A stretch of DNA of 64,000 bases from Owenia fusiformis. Taxonomy: Eukaryota; Annelida; Polychaeta; Sabellida; Oweniidae. Below are positions 14,401 to 24,328 of the stretch, in pieces. The position numbers and the translations under genes were made by a program. The stretch lies in NCBI GenBank assembly GCA_903813345.2, contig CAIIXF020000011.1, positions 19,573,754-19,637,753 on the forward strand. The letters run 5' to 3'. Below the pieces are notes generated by a model. That model worked only from the letters and a program-made list of their open reading frames with translations, was not told the origin of the DNA and searched no databases. Numbering within the stretch: position 1 is the stretch's first letter; each line of letters starts with the position of its first letter.

Positions 14401-17400
14401 TGTTCATCTACTGCCACATCAGTATTAGACCCATCATTTTCGTCTGGATTGACAACAAATGACTGATCATTTTGTTCCCTTACATCTATAGTATGGGACC
14501 CATCATTTTGTTCAACCTGATCATTTTCTCCTGGATTGATAACCAAGGGCTGATCATTCTGTATCTCACCAAAATCAAGGACATCCTTAAGACGAAGCCA
14601 GAAGACTGGTTGCTGTGCAGAGGATGCCGGCCATTGTAGATATGTCTTGCGTTTCAAATAATTTGTCAGGCTTGGTGGCATCTTTGCCTTGTCTAAATCA
14701 TTGATATCATGAAGAAGAATCATAACAACTGTGTCAAACTCTACCTCTTGGCTCTTGTTCATTGCAATTTGTAGCTCAAACATACACCACTTGCTGTTCA
14801 AATAGTTATTACTCAGAAAGATGATTGTTTTACGACTTGCTGTAATGAAATGTACGATATTGTCAATTATATAGCCACCTACTTCAAAATCCCGATCACC
14901 AATGGCAAGGCGAAGTCCGAAATCCATTTCCAGTTTTCCTTGAATTAACACAATTATTGAGATATCTTCCTGGCTACTCCAACATACAAATCCATGGTAT
15001 TTGTATAGTCTGTTACCTCTAGATCGTGTCCTGCCAATCAATCTACGGGCCATTTGTCTGCTCAACAAGAAAAGGTACTCCATTCTATGGCGTTTCATGT
15101 AAAACACCACACCCATCATGATGATAAACAGAAATGTGGCACTAATGGAAGATGATATCTTGATGACCTCCATTTTGCATTGTAACTGGATATCACTTAC
15201 TGATAATGTTGAAAATTTGTAATAAGTGTCTTTGTGGAGACACAAATATGAGTCAAACTTGTAGAAACTTACAGCTGTTGATTTCATCCATTTGATGAAT
15301 TCCAATTGTTCACAGCCACAAAGTAGTGGATTGTGTTGAAGATCAAGCACTAGATCATGATCTGGTTGATTAGCAATTTTATCAAGTTGATGCATCATAT
15401 CAGGTGACAAATACTTTACAAGGTTATAAGACACATTTAATAACTTCAAGTTCAAGTTATTTTTAAGGTCAATGTCCAGTCCCATTATGTAATTTGAACT
15501 GATGTTTATATTCTCTACTATAGACATGTCCTGAAAAGCTTGATTTGGAATAATTGGAAAATTAGTGTTTGCAAGATCAATGGTGACCATTTTGGAACAA
15601 TTTTGAAAAATAAGTGAATGTTTGTCAGTGCTTCCAAATGTTGGAGATAAGTCAAGGTCACCAAGAAGTAAAGTTTCCATTGCAGGGAAATATTTACAGT
15701 TGAATGTTTCAGGGTCCATAAATTTGACTTTTGCCTTTTGAAAGTTGAGATATTTAAGAGAATTCAAACCTTTAATTGGCTTTCCATATCCCCAGAATGA
15801 TGTTCCTGTCAAGTCAAATATACGCAGTTTATTAGGCTGTGCAAAGCAAAGACCATTGACATACAGAATGTAATCAAATGTGAACTGTAAATTTTTGACA
15901 TAGATTTCTTCTATGTCTCGTGGTAATGGTACACAAATATGTGTAGATGTCCTGTTTGATGGCGGTTTATTTCTAGAAAGTATTTGTGAATTCTCTGCTA
16001 GATCCAAGACCTTCATGTTGTACATTAGAAGGAAATCCATAACATGACCAAAAAGGATAGTATTATGATGAATGTAGTTCCTTCTTAAGGAGAAATATTT
16101 TACTGAAAATAAATACTCTGAGTAACCAGGACGAATAGAAACAATACGATTCTCATCCAGAATCAGCACTTTTACTTTCAGCCTTTTTAAAACCTTCAAC
16201 ATCGGCAATGATAGAACTTCAAAATCAGTGACTTCATTGACATGTTTGAGATTTAAATAATCCAAGGTACAGTTCATCGGTAATGATCTTAATCTCAAGA
16301 GGACCTGTTCTTCAAGCTTGTAAGATATTGCAGATCTAGGTGCTCTAAAGATTCCAGTCCATTGAATGAGTCGTTATGTATTGTTTCCATATGGCCATTT
16401 TGGCTGATATTGAGTGAATATAGTTCCTGGTACCTGTTGAAAACACCTCCAGGGATATCATTCAGCATATTGTTAAATAGATCCAGGTACTCAATAGTCT
16501 GAGGGAATGTTTGAGGGATGCTAGTGAAGTTATTATTCACACAGAAGACATGTGTTGCATTGCATATCTGGCATTGCTTGGGACAGACTGGATGTTCTGG
16601 TAACATGCTTTCAAACTTGAGTGACTCTTCTTTGAAAGATATTGTCACTTTTTCGGAAGGTATCCTCTCATTTTGGAAAAACATTGTCCCATTTTTGTTT
16701 TCCTCGTGTGTCAAATCAAGACATGAAGCCAATAAAATGACAATGTACAGCAGCATTTTACTTGTTTGAGGATGCATGTTGTAGGGTCTGAAATACAATG
16801 AAGTAATTTTTATCTTACTGACATTGTTTCTATCTTACTGATATATCTATATGTCAATCTTTAGAAGATTTTCTTATACATGTCTGATCTCAAAAACAGA
16901 TTATATGCTAAAATTATTTTATAAAGTTTTCAAGATTCTATGTTCATCAAAGAGCAAAGTAACATCATAAATAGTTCAGCTTCTCAAGTTTTACTACTTT
17001 ACCATATATACCTGTAGCAGACTGTAGCAAACTGCGTAATTGTACTGTCTCTCCTTATTTATTATTTCATATTGAAGTTCTAGCTCTATGTATGCTTTAA
17101 AGTTTACGAAGAAGTAACCAATGAAAATGACAAGGAAGTTTTATTTTGAACACGCATAAAAGGTTTTTGTAATATAAATGGAAAGTTGACATAGAATTTT
17201 TTGAATTGCTGAAAACTAAGCTTACAGATACCTTATAAAGGTATGACCTCTTTTCATGCAAAGTATTAACAATTATAATGCCTAAATATGAATTGGAATT
17301 CCAGTATGTCATATTTGCTATATTTAAAATGCACTTACTTACCCAGAGACATGTGGCCAATAATTGAACTCAAATTGATGGAATACTTTATTGCACAAGT

Positions 17401-18880
17401 TATTATAATTCATCTTGCAATGGACAATTCCAAAATGTGCCTTCTAAACTATCCAGAGAAATTCGCATTTTTACACTCAGTCAACTTGCAGAAAGAAATT
17501 ACATTCAAAACATGTTCCATTTAGTCACATATTCAAATATTATTTAAAATGAAAAGTAAAGATTCTTCCAAACACCTAAACATAAAAAACTTCTCATTTA
17601 ATAAGGCCTAGACTGGAAGCTTTAAAACCAATCAAAACACTATCAAACTCAAGGCACTTCATTTGATGAAGTTCCAAGAAATAACTTAAGAAACTACTTA
17701 GTTAGAGCTTAGGTCTGATGACTAGAGTTTTTAAAGCACTTATTAAACAGGGATCTTTTACCTTCACATAAACCAAACTCATTTGATACAATATTAAGAA
17801 CAGACCAGTGAATTAGCATACTAATGCAAAAACAATTTCAAAATGATATTCTTTTCTGATAGTAGGCATATACCATATTCTAGGATTGTCTTCATATTAC
17901 GTTCTGGTAAATCTGTACTTATTATGGTTTTTCAGATTAGCAGCTGGCAGTCCTCCAACCATGGCCCATTTCTCAAGCTGGACAGATTGCTGGAGTTTCC
18001 TTTCTACCCAGGTTTGCTAGATTTATTTTTTTCTGTCACCACCAGAAATGGCGACAAATTGTTACAGTTTCCAACTATTTTGTGGATGATGGTGCCTGCA
18101 TGTTTTGTGGTCAGTGTCTGTAATAAATTGCAGGTGGTGACATTTTGCATGTTAATGCCTTGTTTTATTAATTTTGACAAGTTTTAACCAGTGATTTAAT
18201 TAAATTTTAGTTAGTGATCTTGTCAACATTGAACTGAAGCAACAAGACATAAAACCCAAATGATATTTAGACTAATTGAGGTGCTCTCGTATATTCAGGT
18301 TTATCAAGGAATCAATGTTAAAAGATCATCAACTGGAGGCAATATACAAGGGGCGATCCATATATTCTGATAAAAATGCTCTCATTTTCTGATTATTTTG
18401 AAGCAAGAAGTCATTAAACTGAAATGATCTTTTGATCAAAATCTTGCACTTATTGTATTTTACAAGACAAGGGCCCATCAATAAATACTTATTGAGGATC
18501 TCTCATATTCAGGCTTATCAAGGAATCGATGTGAAATTATCATCGACTGGAGGCGATATATTTATACTGGCCTCATATTATTTTGTGGATGGTGTTTGCC
18601 GGTTGGTGTTCAGTGTCTGGCATCTGCAACAAATGGCATATTGTGACATTTTGCATGTTAATGCCTTGTTTACTTTATTCTGCATTAAAATTACCACTCT
18701 GATAAATGTTATAAATGTTAATACATTACCCTGCACACAGATTCTAGCTATAACTACCCTCTGCCTAGTATAGACTATGTTACAGTTTAGCAATATATTT
18801 CTTTTATTTGCTTCCAGGGTGAGTTAAAAAGGGGATCAAGCATGTTCTGGCGTTACACTCCAGTTCCTAAGCTTTCTTAG
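2462..18880 (+). CDS. MTCH2: Mitochondrial carrier homolog 2 (10 exons, N-terminal exon missing)
   Basis: MTCH2 is a divergent mitochondrial carrier (SLC25) protein of the outer membrane. The family is known as the receptor for tBID and as an insertase for tail-anchored proteins. Exons read in frame: 2462-2546, 3037-3143, 3696-3788, 5700-5757, 6125-6176, 11311-11370, 12284-12413, 13583-13650, 17936-18011, 18818-18880 (stop TAG). All introns are GT-AG and the phases match at every junction. Diagnostic peptides are VGHEPLRPTLTKTLLGKEV (first exon), VCRCAGVIASQPFHVIMVRT, GILGFFKGLVPRLLGEI and LTYPFTLVSTVMAVTNSG, which follow human MTCH2 block by block. The visible part encodes about 263 residues against 303 in human, so about one exon (N-terminal helix) is missing. 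The acidic segment in exon 3 (EEIEEDEDP) fills the poorly conserved inter-repeat loop. A likely polyadenylation signal AATAAA lies at 19374-19379. Introns 6177-11310 and 13651-17935 each contain an antisense gene. Confidence 0.93.
5379..5465 (+). repeat. Dispersed repeat family A, copy 1
   Basis: The segment begins with the palindrome-like motif atgtcgccaccaatagtagtg and continues into gcatattgttatggtctcc and a gttggtgtttggcatgttaatg tail. The same modules recur at 13430-13555, 18030-18175 and 18530-18670, and inverted at 22355-22560. A MITE or SINE-like family is likely; no target duplication was established. Confidence 0.55.
7255..8996. mobile_element. Tc1/mariner-like non-autonomous DNA transposon (1.74 kb)
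   Basis: The element runs 7257-8994 and is flanked by TA on both sides (7255-7256, 8995-8996), the target duplication of the Tc1/mariner superfamily. Its ends are terminal inverted repeats of about 36 bp beginning CAGGGTGGTCCAAAAAAGTG, with a single mismatch between the arms. No transposase frame of useful length was found inside; the longest frames are about 90 codons and resemble nothing. A run of 12 G lies near 7658-7669. It sits in the MTCH2 intron 6177-11310, just downstream of the antisense glycosyltransferase-like gene. The terminal repeats and TA are directly visible; the superfamily is inferred from them. Confidence 0.85.
9227..10324 (-). CDS. Putative Golgi-type glycosyltransferase-like protein, intronless, nested in an MTCH2 intron
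   Basis: This 365-residue frame starts at a true ATG (10324) and has no introns. Residues about 12-28 (GFLIFIFLILMIKVLFY) form one hydrophobic segment after a short basic N-terminus, the pattern of a type II signal anchor. The rest would be lumenal and holds several N-glycosylation sequons (for example NTT, NLT, NAT). A GT-A-like arrangement is visible: a W-G-S-G-R-N-V motif, then hydrophobic residues leading to D-E-D-I (about residues 147-150, a possible DxD metal-binding site), then a WWGAGRYLHMKSYYYF motif and a cysteine pair (ECCPG). I do not recognise the exact family, so the function is inferred from topology and the DxD-like motif. Intronless structure inside a host intron suggests retroposition or tandem expansion. 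It could also be a non-enzymatic lineage-specific secretory protein. Confidence 0.7.
   Translation of the reverse strand: MFCFGNMPRKSGFLIFIFLILMIKVLFYSEKVKIKTMRISTKTKSDISNITGNMMTTAKKDYTKNFLYIVNSDQCIRDYLVQIDMLGDPDNLDVLVLSYKTPCEDLKLNHIKYVFGPNTTWGSGRNVAWTYAQKHLGKYLYYVFLDEDIILKPTLPRILSKDALNKQNLNISILRQFENFLLETQPAVGAPLRSVFDPLGIYDFNECCPGEDNHDKQWNLTERIPMIRFDECFAAFHNKAIGHIMPLDVQYDAISWWGAGRYLHMKSYYYFHRQLARYTPMTVHNPQHKDYPQGTIPYVDIIKNIRSKVPMSYRNATIFMQDLKIMAGDGWRWHIHIHPLKPTFELAPKNDEIVPFKYIDTIRHF
11509..11986. mobile_element. hAT-like MITE with 8-bp target duplication CTCTAGAG
   Basis: The element spans 11517-11978 (462 bp). The left end reads TAGGGGTGAAACGA and the right end is the inverse TAGGGGTGAGACGA, giving short terminal inverted repeats of hAT type. 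It is bracketed by identical 8-bp copies CTCTAGAG at 11509-11516 and 11979-11986. The interior next to both ends is built from repeated, palindromic GATTCGAGTC units. No transposase frame is present. It lies in the MTCH2 intron 11371-12283. Confidence 0.85.
12026..12110. repeat. Partial copy of the 12.56-kb MITE family
   Basis: The left-end motif of the element at 12561 (caggcc, then tagccagga, ttgccaagggg) recurs here with changes, followed by a shared ttggccc/ggccaaaatca segment. No matching right end was seen, so this is a fragment or a decayed copy. Confidence 0.5.
12556..12768. mobile_element. Short MITE with imperfect inverted ends (about 203 bp)
   Basis: The element spans 12561-12763. 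The left end CAGGCCTGTAGCCAGG pairs with the inverted right end CAGGCCCCTAGCCAGG. Five bases, TAGGG, occur on both sides (12556-12560 and 12764-12768) and may be the target duplication. The interior has three runs of six or more G or C and no coding frame. It sits in the MTCH2 intron after exon 12284-12413. The superfamily is not determined. Confidence 0.65.
12899..13366. mobile_element. Candidate hAT-like MITE rich in ATCGATGCATCG units
   Basis: Both flanks carry clusters of cgatgcatcg and tatcgatta palindromic units in inverted order around a unique centre. The right end inverted reads TAGTGTTGTCGCGATTAATCG, and the left end reads TAGTGTATTTATGTGCCATAATCG, an imperfect match. I could not settle a target duplication, so the borders are approximate and the assignment is tentative. 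Confidence 0.45.
13430..13555 (+). repeat. Dispersed repeat family A, copy 2
   Basis: Modules shared with the other copies are gacattttgtgg, ggttggtgtttggcat, ctgtaacaaatggcaggtg and tttgcatgttaat. It ends 28 bp before the MTCH2 exon at 13583. Confidence 0.55.
14349..16777 (-). pseudogene. Toll-like receptor with one frameshift, antisense in an MTCH2 intron
   Basis: The gene encodes a cell-surface or endosomal innate immune receptor. The N-terminal frame starts at ATG 16777-16775 with a signal peptide (LLYIVILLASCL), an LRRNT-like cysteine cluster (CPKQCQICNATHVFC) and the first leucine-rich repeats. It stops at 16295. The second frame is open from before 16298 to 14349 and carries further LRRs, an LRRCT (NPLLCGCEQLEFIKWM), one transmembrane helix (about 15095-15165) and a TIR domain (about 14590-15010). 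TIR box 1 is YHGFVCWSS, box 2 is RDFEVGG, which lacks the usual BB-loop proline, and box 3 is FWLRL. The cytoplasmic tail after the TIR is acidic and repeats NDQ..V.NP.END. A single LRRCT suggests the single-cysteine-cluster type. A one-base indel near 16295-16320 separates the halves; it could be a real null allele or an assembly error. The sequence TATTTCAG just upstream of the ATG is a plausible acceptor for a 5' untranslated exon. Confidence 0.88.
18030..18175 (+). repeat. Dispersed repeat family A, copy 3
   Basis: It starts tgtcaccaccagaaatggcg, then acaaattgttacag, ttttgtgg, ggtcagtgtctgtaataaa and ggtggtgacattttgcatgt. It begins 19 bp after the donor of MTCH2 exon 17936-18011. Confidence 0.6.
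18530..18670 (+). repeat. Dispersed repeat family A, copy 4
   Basis: Contains ttttgtggatggtgtttgcc, ggttggtgttcagtgtctgg, catctgcaacaaatgg and gtgacattttgcatgttaat in the same order as copy 3. It lies in the last MTCH2 intron. Next to it, a direct duplication of about 20 bp (ttcaggtttatcaaggaatc-like) occurs at about 18295 and 18510. Confidence 0.55.
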
Positions 18881-19994
18881 GGGATCCGCTGAAAACCTCT
18901 GACCACACACCTACACTGTACCATTGGAATACAGCTATTTATAACTTGTTAAATGATGAGCAAACTTTGTTTTTTGATGCGAACATATTCATCCCATTGA
19001 TTGACAGTTGACAGTAATTAACACCATCAAAATATTTTGAAGAGAAATGACAGGTCAAAAAGGGAGAAATCTCTAAATACACTAAAGAGGCAGTTAATAT
19101 TTATGGCCTCTTAACAGGAGAATATTATGTGATATACATGTAGAAGCAGAAATTACAGAAAGCGTTGCAATTTCAGAGCAGAAAATCTCTTCTATTTCCT
19201 AAAACATGTTTATAACCAGTGTCTGTTTAAATAATGTCAGCCTAATCTGATCCATCAGTAAAGTGAACTATAGGCTCATGTTGTGGATTCAATATGGCAC
19301 ATTTGAGGAGCTATTCAGCTAAGCAAACCTTTGAGCATTCATTGTATTTTATAAATGCTTTGACGTCTAAAGAAATAAAAACTGTTCGTTGCAGGTTTCT
19401 TTCGTATTCAGTCCATTCAAGCTTTTATTTATAACAGTTTAACACATTAGCGCTGATTTAACCAGGATGTAAACAATATGATGTAAATATAACATGCAAA
19501 GAATTTAACTAAATCTCATGTTGCAGTGTCATTGTATTATAGCTGCTAAAACAAGTTCATTTTTAAGTTTTAGTTAAATGGAATTCATGAACTACATGTA
19601 CATACTTGCCAAATATTTTGTTGTGATTTGAGTTCCTCCCCAGTTCTATACCTGACTTGTAGAAGTACAGGTTTGTGTACATGTTCCAAATAACTTAGAT
19701 CGAAACGTCTCTATTGTCCAATCCAGAACTGCAACCAAATTACTAATTTACTATGGTTACATATTTGATAAATATTTTATGAAATAAAACCCAAAATACA
19801 ATAAAACTATAATGGTGTGCACAATTAATTCTCAGAATTTTGTGGATTTTCCAAAAAGTGCAATGAATTTTTGCAATTTTCTTAAAATTTTGTGATTATT
19901 ATAACACAGTTTTTTCGAGATAATGTGATATTTCCCCCCCCAATAGTCGGGATTTAAATGGTTGTTTTAATGAGAAGCAGGAGATTCACATTGT
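18881..19994. other. MTCH2 3' untranslated region and convergent intergenic space
   Basis: No coding region was recognised. The MTCH2 3' UTR probably ends near the AATAAA at 19374-19379; another aataaaa lies near 19784. The remainder separates MTCH2 from the convergent - strand orphan gene. Confidence 0.5.
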
Positions 19995-20615
19995 TCACTC
20001 TACATGCGACCATGGTCGAACAGGCTTTTCTGATTGTTTAGTCTCCTTTCTCAAAGCCTCATTGGTTATTCTTCTATCAATTTGAAAATCGCTGATCACC
20101 TTAGCCCTCTCATACAATGCGTGTGCTTTTCTCTGTCGTTTATGCACTGGATTTTCTCTCTCGATGCATTCCAGTACCTCAGGATAAAGGACCTTTAAGG
20201 ATGGTCCAGCATGGTAAATCCGTGTCTCAAACTTAAGTCTACGTTGTGATTTTGGAGTTTTGGGATATTTGGACCGATCAAACCCAAACTCTAATGTCTT
20301 CATTTTGTCAGCTTTGTAGGATTCTAACACCTTTTGATAGGCTTCTAATTCCTTGATGTCTTTGTTTATCCCTCGTATCATTCTCTCAGTTTGATAATTC
20401 AGAGTTTGTTTCTTCTGGTCAAATAACTTCATTAAGTTCTCAAGGCGTTTATTTTCTCGCTCGTTGATTTTATCAATGTGTTGCTTGTGACGTAAAACTG
20501 TATCGAGGATTGTACTACTCAGGGAGCCTTTGCCAAATGGTATGTTGTTGGTTGTCATGAATGCTTTTCTGTTCAGTGACTGAGGCATCCTTTTCACTTT
20601 GAATATTATTGTCAT
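19995..20615 (-). CDS. Uncharacterised 206-residue basic coiled-coil protein
   Basis: A continuous frame from ATG (20615) to TGA. A second ATG at residue 10 (MPQSLNRK) is an alternative start. Residues about 35-100 are rich in K, E, L and Q with heptad-like spacing (for example ERENKRLENLMKLFDQKKQ), suggesting a coiled coil. The rest is basic (KTPKSQRRLKF, KRQRKAHALYERAK) with no signal peptide or membrane segment, so a cytoplasmic, axonemal or nuclear protein is plausible. I do not recognise a family. Codon use and length make it more likely real than the other orphan frames. It may be intronless or the main exon of a longer gene, and it is convergent with MTCH2. Confidence 0.6.
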   Translation of the reverse strand: MTIIFKVKRMPQSLNRKAFMTTNNIPFGKGSLSSTILDTVLRHKQHIDKINERENKRLENLMKLFDQKKQTLNYQTERMIRGINKDIKELEAYQKVLESYKADKMKTLEFGFDRSKYPKTPKSQRRLKFETRIYHAGPSLKVLYPEVLECIERENPVHKRQRKAHALYERAKVISDFQIDRRITNEALRKETKQSEKPVRPWSHVE

Positions 20616-22083
20616 ATATTAGTTAATTCCTACAAGTAAAGATTTTTATGTTGAGTTTTGTATTAAAATCCACTTTTCAATTTAAATTAGTCATTTCTGT
20701 CTGAGTCTCTGAGTTTTGTTAATTCAAAAACTATATTCTGTTTGTTGATTTTTATTTTGTGAGACTAATCCCGTTTCAATATGTCACTTTAACATGTTTA
20801 AAAGATTAATTTCTTTTTGAATTGTTTCAAATTTCCACTTTTTTAAACGAAGCACCACCATAATATATATTTTGGAACACCAAAGATTCAAACCCACAGC
20901 CTAATCACACCTTTAGATTACTGATGACTGATATCGCTATTGAAAAACAAGATTCATATTTTAACTGTTAAGGCGGTTCAATAAAATTAATAAGTTCTTG
21001 CACATATTGACTAATATCATAACAGGTTAATTTCCCTTTCATTACGTGATGAATAAAACACTCAAGTTATGTCAATATAATACGAAAAGTGAGTAGGGTG
21101 ATGCAAGAGTTAAAGTGGGGTTAGATGTTGACATATATTCATGCATTCATATAAAATGTTCAAGATAATCAGCCAAATATGTTATATTTTGCCTGCTTTA
21201 AGTCCATTTGAACTTAGGGAATCAAACCATTTGTTAAATACTTCATGGTCCTATTAGTCTGTTAGTCCAGAGATTTGACAAGAATTCTTTCAATAGTTTA
21301 CAATAAAAATGTTACGAATTGAGTAATAATTTACATATGAAATTATAAAACATTTAATTCTTTTTGCGTGTAAATTAAACATTAGAAAATGGGTTATAAA
21401 GAGAAAATGTAAGTGTTATATTTTTTAAGTGAACATATCTATAAATGCCAGTTCCATGGTGTAAAATTATCTAATGTTAAATTGATTATAAGATGAGATT
21501 TCGAGATAAAAATGCATTTCTTAATAAAATTGAAAGCCATATTACCTTATGTGACATGCCACACCATTCACTTTGAGAACTACTGAACAGTAAATGAGAA
21601 TAATTTAGTGTGCATATTAGCCTTTTTTCAACTTTTGGTTGTTGTCATAACAACGGTCAAAACATTACACTAGTTTTGAATTTTCAAAAGTTTATTGCGT
21701 TCATGTTGTCACTTGTGATTGATGAGGGGGTAACTCAATATGAATTTCTATTTACAATTTACAACATAAAAAATAATTCGAGAAATCAGTCATTACCGAG
21801 TAATAAATTACTATGCCCAAGAAGCATGGAATTGAAACATAAATCAGTGTCAATTAATGCAGAAAGGTGTGGCTCAGCAGAGTTTGAAGTGTAAATGATC
21901 ACAACTAAGATTGATAAATACAAATTCCTCCTTAAAGACAGATCTTGTCTGAACTTATGAAGTGAAATACCCTTGCATTAAGGATGATAAGACCAATCAA
22001 ATGAAACACCTGTAAAAATGGCACACCTTTTTAAGATGAACACTCAGCATAGTCCTATATAAGTCATTGAGACTAAATGTTAA

Positions 22084-22170
22084 TTGAATTTCTATGAGTG
22101 GAACACCTCCTCATTGGAACACTTTGCAGAACCAAAGATGTTCTACTTACAGAGGTTTAACTGTACTACA
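22084..22170. repeat. Dispersed repeat family B fragment
   Basis: Contains ggaacacctcctcattggaacac followed by gttctacttacagaggttta and an actgtac end. These motifs define a family seen again near 43.7, 56.8, 57.8, 59.4 and 60.7 kb. Confidence 0.5.
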
Positions 22171-22354
22171 AAGATTGATGTGCTAAGACTGATGTGTCAA
22201 AAGAAAGACTCTTCTGATTGATCAGGTGGTAAGGCATGTACTTCTAATAAGTGCTCCCGAGTTTCCCCAGGTGTGATTCCCTGTTCAGGCAAAAGTTTGC
22301 ATTGTACTTATATTTATAAGGGTACTTGACTGCATGGTCCACAAACCGGTATAT

Positions 22355-22560
22355 GTAAAAGGCTGCCGTGTGTGCTAGTTTGTGTAATATTGTACAATGC
22401 AATTACATGTCCATGCAAAATGTCACCACATACCATTTTACAGATACCAAACAGCAACTGCCAAACACCAACCTCCAAATGCCAACTGCCAAAAACTGCA
22501 CACAAAAAAGTTGGAGCCTATAACAATATGTCCCCACTTCTTGTGATGACATAATAAAGT
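22355..22560 (-). repeat. Dispersed repeat family A, copy 5 (inverted, longest)
   Basis: Read on the - strand it gives gtcatcacaagaagtgggga, catattgttataggctcc, several tttggcagttgg-type units and ggtgacattttgcatg, matching copies 1-4. The central (T)GCCAA(A/C)-type units are internally repeated. Confidence 0.6.
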
Positions 22561-22907
22561 AAAACAGAAGCTTGGTTAATACATGAACAGTATTTGCAAA
22601 TATAATGTCCAATAATTTTCAAAATAACTGCCATGTATGTACGTATGGGTATGGGTGCTTGTACTGTTGTATACATCTAAGTTTTCATGATTTTGACATG
22701 GTTTGGGGCTGGACATTTTGACCCACTCCAATTCCTTTGAGGAGACTATTTTGGCTAATGAGAAAGATTTAGAAATACATAGCAATATAAAAGAACAGCT
22801 GAATACTTCAATTCTTAACATATATTCAATTTATTATACAGACTAGCTTAACAGAATTCAAATAAATACATGTCCAATAGAGGGACACTATTTCTATTAT
22901 TAGTAGC

Positions 22908-24192
22908 TGTAAGGACCCTGGGGTAATAGTTAAATAATAACAAAGGGGAAGTTTAACTAAAAAACAAAATCAGGGCCGTCAGTTAATGGCGGAAATAAAT
23001 AATTAACAGTTGGTAGTGTGACCAGTAAATATGGGGGCAAATGAAATAAATACAACAACAATGAATGGTAGCGTGGAAATTTGGAAAGCAAATTGGAATA
23101 AGTAAATTTAAATAAATGGTAGCGTGAACGTGGAATTATATGAAAGGGAACTAAAGTTTAATGAATATGAGGTGTACTGATAAATACAAATGTGTGATAC
23201 TATATTACAAAACGAGAAACAAATAAAATAAAGTTTCAAATCAATCTATTGTAAATTAAATCTCAAAGATAATAAACACAAATACAATGTTACAAATGAG
23301 GTTTGTTGGCACTAGAATATGTTAGTCTGGCTTACCCACTGTTCTGGTTCTCTCTGGTCAGACATCATAGCAAGACGGCAAAACAGCAATTTATTCCCAA
23401 GTGTTGATTTCAAGTTAAATTCAAATAAGCTAAATGTTAAAAGTAGGAAGATAAGTATAAACGTTCAAGTGACTGTCAAAGGCGTACAATGATGACCAAA
23501 GGAACCAGACAGAATATATACGATGGGCAAGCCAAATTACCATAGTCTAGTGTAGTACCTGACCCTTCAGCCAGACACTAAACAAAGGGATGATTATTCT
23601 AACTAGGGATAATCTACAAATCATCCCTTTGATCCAACGGGATAATCTAAAACTAATTACTACTTGGTACTATTCTACAAACTACAACTAATCGTCTATT
23701 CAGAAAGTCTGAATAGAGTCTGGTAAAGTAAGTTCGAAGTAATAAAATTGCGTGCGCACCTGTACTGAGTGTACAGGTCGCTTGAAAATGGATTAAAATG
23801 ACAAACTTACTGAATGCGAAAAGTAAAACGAAATTATTAATTTAATCAATAGCAATAAAATAAAAAGTGAAATGACAATCGACAACAAGTGTCTACATAA
23901 AATACAAGTTGAATGAAAGTTACAAAATAATGATTGAAAGATACAAAATACGGAAAAGACCATGCCGGAAATACTGGAAAAGTAAAATACTTAATTCGCC
24001 ATTTCCAACATGGCCGTCAAAACAAAGTAAATATAAATATTTGAAATATGAGAGTAAAAAGGCAAATATAAGGTAAATATGTACACTAAACTACAACTTA
24101 CTAACATAAAATATAAACGGAGGGGTTAAATATGACGCCCGGCGATCGGAAAAGACCAAGGGTTTACCACCTTTTGATCGCCGGTCGTCACA
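22908..24192 (-). repeat. 3' LTR of the Gypsy element
   Basis: 1285 bp, starting TGTAAGGACC and ending TCGTCACA on the + strand, so TG...CA on either strand. On the sense strand an AATAAA lies at 23395-23390. Near its sense 5' end (24131-24189) there is an inverted repeat with core arms CCGGCGATC and GATCGCCGG, able to form a hairpin. It has the same length as the 5' LTR and no difference was found by eye. Confidence 0.96.
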
Positions 24193-24205
24193 TCACTTCC
24201 CCTTT
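24193..24205 (-). other. Polypurine tract
   Basis: On the sense strand AAAGGGGAAGTGA abuts the 3' LTR start TGTGACG. It has the position and composition of a plus-strand primer. Confidence 0.85.
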
Positions 24206-24328
24206 AAAAACAGGTTCGACCCGAACCAACAGAAAGAAAAAAAATATATATATGTATATATACACAAGAGTCCATTGACTAAAGAGTCCAATGTTGATTT
24301 TAAGGCCTCATTGGCAGTGTTCATATCA

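Larger units (their letters stand above)
20616..22907. other. Intergenic DNA with repeat copies
   Basis: AT-rich, with no recognisable coding sequence. It includes a family B repeat fragment (22084-22170) and an inverted family A copy (22355-22560). The right border is the retrotransposon target site GTAGC at 22903-22907. Confidence 0.5.
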
